NCBI GenBank assembly: GCA_035340715.1
Contig: DAOQTX010000067.1
Span: 1 to 8,982 of the forward strand
Direction of reading: 5' to 3'
DNA length: 8,982 nt
Source of the DNA: DAOQTX01 sp035340715
Lineage (GTDB): Bacteria; Bacteroidota; Bacteroidia; AKYH767-A; OLB10
Shown: positions 1 through 6,381 of the stretch, one piece after another
Layout: each line of letters starts with the position of its first letter
Position numbering within the stretch: position 1 is the first letter of the stretch
Program-made: the position numbers and the translations under genes
Notes under the pieces: generated by a model
What the model was told of the DNA's origin: nothing
Database searches by the model: none
What the model saw: the letters and a program-made list of their open reading frames with translations, nothing else

Positions 1-45
1 GAACTGGCTTCTATTTTCATATTATATTGGTTTATGCGTAAATAT

Positions 46-78
46 AAAAAAAACATCCCCGAATATCGGGGACGTTTT
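46..78 (-). terminator. Rho-independent terminator closing the tRNA/TonB-receptor/small-ORF unit
   Basis: A GC-rich stem TCCCCGA/TCGGGGA (56-62 with 66-72, loop ATA) is extended by four or more outer pairs (50-54 with 74-78). In minus-strand RNA the one odd position (55/73) is a G.U pair, so the stem is continuous, and it is followed by eight U residues (53 to 46). On the plus strand the same position is an A.C mismatch. The sequence therefore indicates termination of leftward transcripts, about 50 nt after the small ORF. Bases 1-45 hold nothing I can identify. Confidence 0.9.
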
Positions 79-130
79 CCATTAGAATTGGTCTTTTTTT
101 TATTGACCTTGGGGCATTGTGAAATATATT

Positions 131-367
131 TTACTCTTCTGAATTAACTTCCATTTCATATTTCTCCATTACTTCTTTTATATAATCGTAATTCTGAGAA
201 AATTTTGAATTGATTTCATTCAGACTATTTTCCAATTTAGGATGCGGGCATTCCAACATATCGATGGTTAATACACCAACCTTTTCAATTAAACTTTGCT
301 GAGAATTCAGTATGTCTTCTAGTTTTACCAAATGCTCTTTCATTAAATCAACTTTAGTTTTTTCCAT
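131..367 (-). CDS. Small helical hypothetical protein (78 aa)
   Basis: I do not recognise this family. The product from the ATG at 367 is 78 residues, highly charged and almost certainly alpha-helical. Residues 1-30 have a heptad-like Leu/Ile pattern suggesting a short coiled coil, then comes a Cys-Pro-His-Pro stretch (residues 40-43), then a second amphipathic helix with an acidic tail. There is no signal peptide or membrane segment, so it is probably cytoplasmic. The frame stays open upstream to a GTG at 427 (98 aa), 15 nt after the TonB-receptor stop. I prefer the ATG because the extra 20 residues look unstructured, but neither start has a Shine-Dalgarno site. It sits between the receptor gene and a strong terminator, so it is probably the last gene of that transcript. 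Its coding status rests on its length, position and coherent amphipathic pattern. Confidence 0.6.
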   Translation of the reverse strand: MEKTKVDLMKEHLVKLEDILNSQQSLIEKVGVLTIDMLECPHPKLENSLNEINSKFSQNYDYIKEVMEKYEMEVNSEE

Positions 368-442
368 TTTTAAAAGTTTTTTTGAGTCATATTTAGTTTT
401 ATGACACCATGCTATTAAAAAAGTCACAAAGCAGAAAAAATA

Positions 443-2827
443 TTAAAACTCTATTTTATACTGCGGTATTGGGAAAAAACCAATTTGATACACCGTTTGT
501 AAGGTGTTGGATTCAGGATCGTACACTCGTTCCCAAATGTTTCTGGTATTGAAAATATTATCTATTGATAATGATATTTCTTGACTCGACTTCTTTTTAT
601 TGATGCGGTAACTGATTTTAAAATCGGTGCGATAGTAGTCCTTAAATTTATTTTCAAACGCATTTTGATAATCGAGCACTTCCTCACCTTCAAGAGCACT
701 TTTTTCAAAATCAATAGGAATATATCGTTTACCTCCAGAGATATTTGTTTTTAAATTAATAGCTAATTTGTTTCTTTCTTTAATTGTCCACTCTTTTCCA
801 AACAAGGCGTTAAAAACATAATTCCCATCAAATGTAGTATGCCTTTCAATGTTATCACTTCCTTTGTAGGTCGAACTAAACAATGTGGATGTGATGAGAA
901 AATAATATGTTCTAGAAAAAAACTTTTCAATAGTACATTCTAATCCTATATTTCTTCCACTGCCCTTATTAACAAGAAAATCTACATCATCTATTCCAAA
1001 ATCTGCACCTGCATTTAATAATGAAAAATATGTTTTGTCTTTCTCAACCGGCACATTATAAATATATTGGTAGTAAGCTTCCGTTTTCAATCTGAATTGT
1101 TCGCCCAATTTCCGGTCATAAGCTAAAACCAAATGGGCGGCATCGGTAAATTTCAAATCTTTATTACTGCGAACATAAGTGCCATCATCTAACAGCGTTG
1201 TATTAAAATAAATATAAGTGGGTTGCATTTGACTATGAATACCCAAACCAAGGCTATACTTACTTCCATTTGGGGTATCATATTTAATGGCAATTCTAGG
1301 TTCAAATGAAATGGTATTATTCAATTTCAGATGTTGAAAATGAATACCACTCAATAACTGCAACTGATCGGTGAATTTATGTTGCCATTCAGTAAATAGT
1401 TGAGATAGTAGTGTATTTCCTTCAAAGTCGGTCAGAATTTCAAACTGTTGATTGTCGTTATAAAAACTATCTATATAGTGATATTTGTTGAAGGAAAGAT
1501 CAATACCGGCTTTTAGAAAATTTCTTGCATTGAACTTTTTATGATAAACAGATTTAAACTTTGCCTTCGATTCATTTGAAAAATTTCTATAATATGGAAA
1601 AGCATTATATGTATTTCGATCTACACTATCCTCTTTAGCGTTAACACCTTGATACGAATAAGCTAATGTAGTGGACAACCATGCATTACTGCTAAAGGTG
1701 ATAGAATGATTTAAACCGGTTGAGGACATATAAGTGGTATAATAACTATCATACCCATGTGAACTATAAAGATCGGTATCGCTTGTATCACGATCTTTAT
1801 CCAATATAGTAACTGTACTGTATCCACCTAAGCCGAACAAAGAAAACGTACCAGCTTTTTTTGTTTTAAAATCAAACCTATACGATATATCTTGATACTC
1901 AGGAACCGCACTCCCTGTTCCAAAATCTATACCCAGTGCATGAAAAACACCTAGAGTGCTGTAGCGATAATTAAGTAAATACGAAGAATTTTTATTCTTA
2001 TTGAAAGGTCCTTCAGCTCCAATTTCAAAACCATTGAAACCAACCATTCCTAAAAATTCATGCGTTTCATTATTTCCTCTTCTCAAACGCAAGTCAAAAA
2101 CACCTGCTAACGCATTACCATACTCTGCAGGAAATGCACCAGTATAAAACTCTGAGTTGTCTAACAAATTATTATTTAGCATGCTAATTGGTCCCCCTGT
2201 TGTGCCTAAGGTTCCAAAGTGATTAGGGTTTGGGATATCGAGTCCATTCAATCTCCATAATACTCCAAGCGGGCTATTACCTCGAATAATTATATCATTT
2301 CGAGCATCGTTAGCACCACTAACTCCGGCATAGTTTTGAGCCATCTTTGCAGGGTCGTTTCTGCTTCCTGCAAAACGGGAAGTTTCCTCAATAGTAAACA
2401 TTCGAGCACTTACTGCTGCCATCTCATTAATGGGTTTATCTTTATCCGCCTGAGCTGTAATGGTTACTTCACTGGCTTGAAAAACTGATTCTTCCAATTC
2501 AATATCCAAAATGCTTTCTTTTCCGCTGATAACCATTATTTGAATGAACTGTTCTTTATAACCCAGGTAGGAAATTTTTAGGTCATACCGACCAGGAGAA
2601 ATCCCTTCAATTCTATATTTTCCATTTGCGTCAGAAGCAGCACCTTTGAAAGGATCAGAATTAACAATGATCACATTAGCGCCAATCAGGGTTTCATGGG
2701 TTTGTTTATCAAAAACAGAACCTCGTATTACTTGAGTGATACTTTGAGAGTAAGCCTGTGATGAAATAAGTAGAAAAAGAGTGGATACCGAAGCAGATGA
2801 CCGAATGATTGTCAGAATACGTTTCAT
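443..2827 (-). CDS. TonB-dependent outer-membrane receptor with carboxypeptidase-regulatory-like domain
   Basis: This 794-residue protein should import an unknown ligand across the outer membrane using TonB/ExbBD energy. Residues 1-28 form a Sec signal peptide ending in AYSQ. Residues about 32-115 are a CarboxypepD_reg-like beta-sandwich (GSVFDKQTHETLIGANV, then the SDANGKYRIEGISPGRY region), normal for Bacteroidota receptors. A TonB-box-like EVTITA follows near 120-125. The plug spans about 140-250 and contains the diagnostic RNDIIIRGNSPLG and LNGLDIPNPNHFG motifs. The remainder is the beta-barrel, ending in YKIEF with the terminal Phe typical of BAM substrates. It is shorter than SusC proteins (about 1000 aa) and no SusD gene is beside it, so a glycan-uptake PUL is not supported; metal, siderophore or cobalamin uptake are all possible. 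The ATG at 2827 is the only start that keeps the signal peptide, and it lies just 17 nt after the tRNA-Arg. Confidence 0.93.
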   Translation of the reverse strand: MKRILTIIRSSASVSTLFLLISSQAYSQSITQVIRGSVFDKQTHETLIGANVIIVNSDPFKGAASDANGKYRIEGISPGRYDLKISYLGYKEQFIQIMVISGKESILDIELEESVFQASEVTITAQADKDKPINEMAAVSARMFTIEETSRFAGSRNDPAKMAQNYAGVSGANDARNDIIIRGNSPLGVLWRLNGLDIPNPNHFGTLGTTGGPISMLNNNLLDNSEFYTGAFPAEYGNALAGVFDLRLRRGNNETHEFLGMVGFNGFEIGAEGPFNKNKNSSYLLNYRYSTLGVFHALGIDFGTGSAVPEYQDISYRFDFKTKKAGTFSLFGLGGYSTVTILDKDRDTSDTDLYSSHGYDSYYTTYMSSTGLNHSITFSSNAWLSTTLAYSYQGVNAKEDSVDRNTYNAFPYYRNFSNESKAKFKSVYHKKFNARNFLKAGIDLSFNKYHYIDSFYNDNQQFEILTDFEGNTLLSQLFTEWQHKFTDQLQLLSGIHFQHLKLNNTISFEPRIAIKYDTPNGSKYSLGLGIHSQMQPTYIYFNTTLLDDGTYVRSNKDLKFTDAAHLVLAYDRKLGEQFRLKTEAYYQYIYNVPVEKDKTYFSLLNAGADFGIDDVDFLVNKGSGRNIGLECTIEKFFSRTYYFLITSTLFSSTYKGSDNIERHTTFDGNYVFNALFGKEWTIKERNKLAINLKTNISGGKRYIPIDFEKSALEGEEVLDYQNAFENKFKDYYRTDFKISYRINKKKSSQEISLSIDNIFNTRNIWERVYDPESNTLQTVYQIGFFPIPQYKIEF

Positions 2828-2844
2828 ATTAGCAGATAAAAAAG

Positions 2845-2918
2845 CGATCCCGGAGGGAGTCGAACCCCCAACCTTCTGATCCGTAGTCAGATACTCTATC
2901 CAGTTAAGCTACGGGATC
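2845..2918 (-). tRNA. tRNA-Arg, anticodon ACG
   Basis: The 74-nt minus-strand sequence folds as a full cloverleaf. The acceptor GATCCCG/CGGGATC has 7 perfect pairs. The D stem GCTT/GAGT includes G.U pairs, and the D loop carries GG. The anticodon stem TCTGA/TCAGA is perfect around the loop CTACGGA, placing the anticodon ACG at 2884-2882. The T stem GGGGG/CCCTC has one G.U pair, with loop TTCGACT. The discriminator is G (2845), and CCA is not encoded. ACG is read after A34-to-inosine editing by TadA and would decode CGU, CGC and CGA. The transcript continues as CTTTTTT right after the discriminator, so the 3' end must be trimmed and CCA added. Confidence 0.97.
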
Positions 2919-2944
2919 GTTTTTAATTGCTTAAAAAGCGAGGG

Positions 2945-2952
2945 CAAAAGTA
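2945..2952 (-). promoter_or_regulatory. TAnnTTTG -7 element upstream of tRNA-Arg
   Basis: The minus strand reads TACTTTTG, an exact match to the Bacteroidota -7 consensus TAnnTTTG. It sits 26 nt before the mature 5' end of the tRNA and just downstream of the floA stop codon. Transcription would start near 2940, giving a pre-tRNA leader of about 20 nt. No clear TTTG -33 element is seen at the expected distance, where the floA coding end lies. It is the only recognisable promoter between floA and the TonB receptor. Confidence 0.6.
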
Positions 2953-2959
2953 AGAAAAA

Positions 2960-3943
2960 TTATTTACCCTGATCCTTTTTGTCTTTATCGGGTTTAGAAA
3001 TGTTTTGTCTCATTTCAGTATCCGCCTGAATATTTTGGAATTTATAATAATCCATTATACCCAAATTACCAGAACGAAATGCTTCGGCCATAGCCAATGG
3101 CACCTGTGCTTCTGCCTCCAACACTTTAGCCTTAGCTTCTTGAGCTTTTGCTTTCATTTCCTGCTCCGATGCTACCGCCATTGCTCTGCGCTCTTCGGCT
3201 TTGGCCTGAGCTACTTTCAAATCTGCACTGGCTTGTTCTGTTTGAAGTTTAGCTCCGATATTTTCTCCTACATCAATATCGGCAATATCGATTGATAATA
3301 TTTCAAATGCAGTACCCGCATCGAGTCCTTTTTCCAAAACGGTTTTACTTATTTTATCAGGATTCTCTAACACTGATTTATGATCATCAGCCGAACCGAT
3401 GGTGGTTACAATTCCTTCACCAACGCGTGCTAAAATGGTTTCCTCTCCGGCACCTCCTACCAGTTGATTAATGTTGGCACGAACTGTTACTCGTGCACGA
3501 ACAATAAGTTGAATACCATTTCGAGCCATGGCTGATACAGGAGGCGTATCAATTACTCTTGGATTAACACTTAGCTGAACTGCTTCTGCTACATCTCTAC
3601 CAGCCAGATCAATAGCGGTTGCCATTTTAAAATCAAGCGGAATATTTGCTTTGTCGGCAGAGATTAAAGCTTTGACGACATTGTTCACATTTCCACCGGC
3701 CAAAAAGTGAGTTTCGATATCATTGGAACTAACAGATAAACCTGCTTTGGTGGAATTGATTAATGCGTTTACCACTACACTGGGTGGAACTTTTCGTAAT
3801 CGCATCAAAATCAAATTCATTATGCTGATCCGAACACCACTAAATACGGCCGTAATCCACAAGTTGACCGGGACAAAATAAAGAAATACAAAAAACAGGA
3901 TAAGACCTGCAAAAATCATGAGTATTAAAAATAATCCTGGCAT
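2960..3943 (-). CDS. floA: Flotillin-like protein FloA
   Basis: This 327-residue protein is close to the usual FloA length (about 330 aa) and organisation. A hydrophobic N-terminal segment (residues about 3-34) anchors it in the inner membrane. An SPFH/Band-7-like region follows (about 40-230), with family-conserved stretches such as VPPSVVVNALI, FEILSIDIADIDVG and ARVGEGIVTTIGSA. A Glu/Ala-rich coiled coil (about 233-290) leads to the conserved FRSGNLGIMDYYKFQNIQAD end and a charged Lys/Asp tail. Known flotillins form dynamic membrane assemblies linked to membrane organisation and protein quality control. The gene follows the NfeD-family gene by 3 nt, the standard nfeD-floA pairing, so the two proteins probably act together. 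There is no Shine-Dalgarno site; translational coupling is likely. Confidence 0.95.
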   Translation of the reverse strand: MPGLFLILMIFAGLILFFVFLYFVPVNLWITAVFSGVRISIMNLILMRLRKVPPSVVVNALINSTKAGLSVSSNDIETHFLAGGNVNNVVKALISADKANIPLDFKMATAIDLAGRDVAEAVQLSVNPRVIDTPPVSAMARNGIQLIVRARVTVRANINQLVGGAGEETILARVGEGIVTTIGSADDHKSVLENPDKISKTVLEKGLDAGTAFEILSIDIADIDVGENIGAKLQTEQASADLKVAQAKAEERRAMAVASEQEMKAKAQEAKAKVLEAEAQVPLAMAEAFRSGNLGIMDYYKFQNIQADTEMRQNISKPDKDKKDQGK

Positions 3944-3946
3944 AGT

Positions 3947-4414
3947 TTATAAGGTTTTACGTTTTACAAATATTTTTTGATGCGCAATTTTCACCACTTC
4001 AATCGATTGGTTGGCATCAATAAATTCTCCCAATGATGTGGCTTCAACTTTTTCATTATTAATCATAACTGAACCCGAAGGACGAAGAGCCGATAGGCTG
4101 AGCCCTTCTTGTCCTATTTGAAGATTGAGTGATTCAACCGACAAGGTTTTACCTGACAAGGTATCATGTAAACTCAGTCGATTCCAAGCCCCACTCTTAA
4201 AAATAATAACTCCAATGATAACGGACGAAATGAGTGTGGAAATCAGAGCAATATTTCCTGCATTGGTTCCATAGGCATTATACATCCACAATATTCCCGA
4301 AACACACATGGCAAATCCTATGATGCCGGTGATAAGGCCAGGCAGCATAATCACTTCAATGACCAATAGGCCCAAGCCCAGTACTAATAATATGATGATA
4401 AATAATAAATCCAT
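3947..4414 (-). CDS. Short NfeD-family membrane protein, FloA partner
   Basis: From the ATG at 4414 this is 155 residues. Three hydrophobic segments (about 2-20, 24-46 and 54-73) include the NfeD-type LLVIEVIMLPGLITGIIG stretch. The C-terminal part (about 85-155) resembles the NfeD OB-fold beta-barrel, with GQEGLSLSALRPSGSVMI, then GEFIDANQSIEVVKI and a short basic end. The ClpP-like serine protease domain of long NfeD proteins is absent, so this is the short membrane form, presumed to act with FloA rather than as a protease. The frame could be read from a TTG at 4426, but that codon lies inside the TACTTTTG promoter element, so the ATG is the start. It is translated just before floA with a 3-nt gap. 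Confidence 0.9.
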   Translation of the reverse strand: MDLLFIIILLVLGLGLLVIEVIMLPGLITGIIGFAMCVSGILWMYNAYGTNAGNIALISTLISSVIIGVIIFKSGAWNRLSLHDTLSGKTLSVESLNLQIGQEGLSLSALRPSGSVMINNEKVEATSLGEFIDANQSIEVVKIAHQKIFVKRKTL

Positions 4415-4423
4415 TTTAGCTAA

Positions 4424-4458
4424 CAAAAGTAAGCATTAAGGAAACAGTATAGAACAAA
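4424..4458 (-). promoter_or_regulatory. Promoter of the nfeD-floA operon
   Basis: The minus strand carries TTTG (4458-4455), a 23-nt spacer, and TACTTTTG (4431-4424), matching the Bacteroidota -33/-7 pattern TTTG and TAnnTTTG with a spacer at the long end of the accepted range. The last G of the -7 element is only 9 nt from the A of the nfeD ATG (4414). Transcription should therefore begin roughly 3-6 nt before the start codon, giving an almost leaderless mRNA. The promoter lies between the upstream terminator (4514-4541) and the gene, so nfeD-floA is a separate unit. Confidence 0.7.
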
Positions 4459-4513
4459 GAATGGTTTTCTTTAAAATTAAACAAAGAAAAAATGAAAGTG
4501 AAATCGCTTGACA

Positions 4514-4541
4514 TCAAAAAAGCAAGCTTTACAGCTTGCTT
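4514..4541 (-). terminator. Rho-independent terminator after the cupredoxin gene
   Basis: A perfect 9-bp stem, AAGCAAGCT/AGCTTGCTT (4520-4528 with 4533-4541), has a 4-nt loop. In minus-strand RNA it is followed by a run of U residues (about 4520-4515), 26 nt past the stop codon of the cupredoxin gene. The plus-strand flank is also T-rich but interrupted, and no plus-strand gene arrives here. The rest of the 4427-4566 gap holds only the nfeD promoter. Confidence 0.88.
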
Positions 4542-4566
4542 CCTTTTATTTTATTTGAAATAAATG

Positions 4567-5169
4567 CTACTCTACCACCAATAGCTGACGGGATTTACTG
4601 ATCAGTCCTTCGCTACTGAAAAAATAAATGTAGCTACCTTTCGCTATATCTAAACTAATTTTTTGTTCAGCTGTATTAGATAATTGCCCTTTATATACTA
4701 CCTGTCCTTTAATATCAATGATATTCAGTTGTATTTGATCTTTTAATTGATTAGCATTTCGAATCACTAAAGTACGATCTTGGATAGGATTGGGCCCTAT
4801 AATCAAGTCATTGATGCTGAGTTGTGGAACATTTGTAGCACTTACAAAAATACGACCTTTCATTCCAGAGCCAATATGATTTGAACAAACATAAAATATG
4901 TCATCCGGACCGGATACAACAATTGAGAAGTTAGCTGTTTGGGTTCCAAATCCGCCTGCCAAAGGAGCAGCACCATTCATCAACCAGGTAACTTCCGAAA
5001 CTTGAACTGTTGGATGAAAAGTGGAAGCTTGAAAATTGATAGTATCACCTACCAGTGCATTTAAATTAGAAGGTGTGTAGGTAAGTCCTGAAATATTGAT
5101 GTTGTATTGAGTAGCATACCCAAATGTATTGCAGATCAATAAAGCTATTAGAGTCATTAGTTTTTTCAT
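4567..5169 (-). CDS. Secreted cupredoxin-domain protein with T9SS type A sorting domain
   Basis: Residues 1-19 are a Sec signal peptide. Residues about 21-112 are a plastocyanin-like cupredoxin domain. His52 (in FHPTVQV) and the C-terminal ligand loop Cys95-x2-His98-x4-Met103 (YVCSNHIGSGMKG) provide all four type-1 copper ligands with plastocyanin-like spacing. Residues about 118-200 match the Por/T9SS type A sorting domain (IIGPNPIQDRTLVI, IDIKGQVVYKGQL, GSYIYFF), ending in RQLLVVE. The protein is therefore predicted to cross the outer membrane by T9SS and be released or attached at the cell surface. Its job could be single-electron transfer or copper binding; the partner is unknown. It starts 39 nt after the M48 gene and precedes a terminator, so it is probably the last gene of that operon. 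A near-match -7 element (TTACTTTG, 5197-5190) could give it its own start, but this is weak. Confidence 0.88.
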   Translation of the reverse strand: MKKLMTLIALLICNTFGYATQYNINISGLTYTPSNLNALVGDTINFQASTFHPTVQVSEVTWLMNGAAPLAGGFGTQTANFSIVVSGPDDIFYVCSNHIGSGMKGRIFVSATNVPQLSINDLIIGPNPIQDRTLVIRNANQLKDQIQLNIIDIKGQVVYKGQLSNTAEQKISLDIAKGSYIYFFSSEGLISKSRQLLVVE

Positions 5170-5208
5170 GGTATTATATTTTAGTTAAACAAAGTAACAA
5201 AAAATAAT

Positions 5209-6015
5209 CTACTTCACTTTATAGTATTTCATCGCCTCTGGCATAAAATCGTTCAAATTTTTCTGTCGCGTATCATCACTTGGATGCGTGCTCAAAATTT
5301 CTGGTGGCTTACCACCCCCCAATGCCGCCATACGATTCCAAAACTCCGGAGCTTTCCTTGGATCGTAACCTGCCATTGCCATAAAGATCAGCCCCATCTT
5401 GTCCGCTTCTGTCTCATGCAGTCTGGAATAAGGCAACATCAAACCAACTTGTGCACCAACACCATATGCCGCTCCAAAAATAGCTCGCGTTTCATTCGAC
5501 TTTTGTGACAATGCTACATCCAAAGCTACTCCTCCAATCTGAGCCATCATCATTTGACTCATTCGCTCATTTCCATGTCGAGCAACAGCGTGCGCTACTT
5601 CATGTCCCATTACAAGAGCTAAAGAAGTTTCATCTTGTGTAACCGGCAATAGACCTTTATAAACAACTACCTTCCCACCCGGCATACACCAAGCATTCAC
5701 TGTTTCATCGTTTACCAAATTAAATTCCCACGTATATCCTTCTATACGCTTACCCATTTTATTGTCGGTCATATATTTAGTAACGGCTTCTGAAATATTC
5801 TTTCCAACTTTTTTAACTTGTTGCACGTTTGGATCGCTTTCCGGCATTGGCGGATTTTCTTTTAAGAAATCATTATAGCTGGTCAGGCTCATCGACATCA
5901 ATTCACTTTCGGGCAATAGATTCATCTGTTTCCTATTTGAAATAGGAACTTTAGCACAAGCCCAAAGCAAGATGCTGATCAATAAAAGACGGAGTGTTAA
6001 TTGGTATAATTTCAT
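5209..6015 (-). CDS. M48-family zinc metallopeptidase lipoprotein (LoiP/BepA-like)
   Basis: This 268-residue protein has a lipoprotein signal peptide with lipobox LLWAC (Cys20), so the mature protein should be lipid-anchored in the periplasm. The M48 peptidase domain spans about 60-260. It has the HExxH zinc site at 138-142 (GHEVAHAVARHG), the ExxxD motif at 201-205 (ETEAD) supplying the third ligand Glu201, and a conserved downstream His244-Pro. That position corresponds to the His-switch of E. coli BepA by my recollection of the family. NAWCMPGGKVVVYKGLL before the zinc site is also typical. It lacks the C-terminal TPR domain of BepA and has the LoiP-like length, so an envelope quality-control protease is the best description; the substrate is unknown. 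The catalytic residues look intact. The ATG at 6015 is the only start keeping the lipobox. It lies 63 nt after clpS with no terminator between. Confidence 0.92.
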   Translation of the reverse strand: MKLYQLTLRLLLISILLWACAKVPISNRKQMNLLPESELMSMSLTSYNDFLKENPPMPESDPNVQQVKKVGKNISEAVTKYMTDNKMGKRIEGYTWEFNLVNDETVNAWCMPGGKVVVYKGLLPVTQDETSLALVMGHEVAHAVARHGNERMSQMMMAQIGGVALDVALSQKSNETRAIFGAAYGVGAQVGLMLPYSRLHETEADKMGLIFMAMAGYDPRKAPEFWNRMAALGGGKPPEILSTHPSDDTRQKNLNDFMPEAMKYYKVK

Positions 6016-6078
6016 GGTATAAGTTTAAAGCTTAACGTGAAAAGTAAACAACTTTTAATTAAGAATAAATGAAATGGA

Positions 6079-6366
6079 TTATTCAATACCAGCAGAAAGT
6101 CCACGATCAAGCAACGCTTCACACATAGGTTTCAAACTTAAAAAACTACCGTTTCGCGCGGTGCATTTTCCATTATAATGTACAATCAAAGCACATTGTT
6201 CGGCTTGAACTAAATCGTGATCACAAATATCCATAAGCGATTCGATCACGTGATCAAAAGTGTTTACATCATCGTTGAACAACACTAAGTGATGCTCTTC
6301 AAGCGCTTTTTCTTGTATTAATAAATCTTCTTCTGAAAAATGAAGAGGGTTCTCGGAATTGTTCAT
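6079..6366 (-). CDS. clpS: ATP-dependent Clp protease adaptor ClpS
   Basis: From the ATG at 6366 this is 95 residues, a normal ClpS length. ClpS docks on ClpA/ClpC-type unfoldases and delivers N-degron substrates. The core LVLFNDDVNTFDHVIESL (residues 27-44) contains the Asn31-Asp32-Asp33 triad, and VHYNGKC (62-68) contains His63. These align with E. coli Asn34-Asp35-Asp36 and His66 of the N-degron pocket. By the same alignment the E. coli gatekeeper Met40 is Phe37 here. The C-terminal DRGLSAGIE is family-like. An upstream TTG at 6384 would give 101 aa, but it is part of the TAACTTTG promoter element, so the ATG is chosen. The Clp ATPase gene is not in this window. The M48 lipoprotein follows in the same direction. 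Confidence 0.94.
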   Translation of the reverse strand: MNNSENPLHFSEEDLLIQEKALEEHHLVLFNDDVNTFDHVIESLMDICDHDLVQAEQCALIVHYNGKCTARNGSFLSLKPMCEALLDRGLSAGIE

Positions 6367-6381
6367 GCAGTTTTGTTTAGT

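Noticed and set aside
80..130. GGTC/GACC pair around a T-rich loop as a second terminator or small RNA
   Set aside because: The stem is only 4 bp with an 11-nt loop, too weak to support a call.
443..2827. Polysaccharide utilisation locus (SusC/SusD) reading of the TonB receptor
   Set aside because: The receptor is about 200 residues too short for SusC, and no SusD, glycoside hydrolase or sensor gene is present.
2845..2918. tRNA as an integration (att) site for a mobile element
   Set aside because: I saw no integrase, no repeat of the tRNA 3' end and no change in gene character on either side.
3110..3260. Possible DNA repeat in the Glu/Ala-rich part of floA
   Set aside because: The repetition is at the protein level, the family's coiled coil, not a tandem DNA repeat.
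3005..3295. Plus-strand open frame of 96 codons
   Set aside because: It lies wholly antisense to the conserved end of floA, has a composition rich in Cys, Phe, His and Ser typical of a shadow frame, and has no promoter or family resemblance.
4415..4426. TTG start giving a 159-residue NfeD protein
   Set aside because: The TTG is part of the TACTTTTG promoter element; the ATG at 4414 begins the natural first membrane segment.
5284..5508. Plus-strand open frame of 74 codons
   Set aside because: Antisense to the M48 peptidase gene in its conserved region; no independent coding sign.
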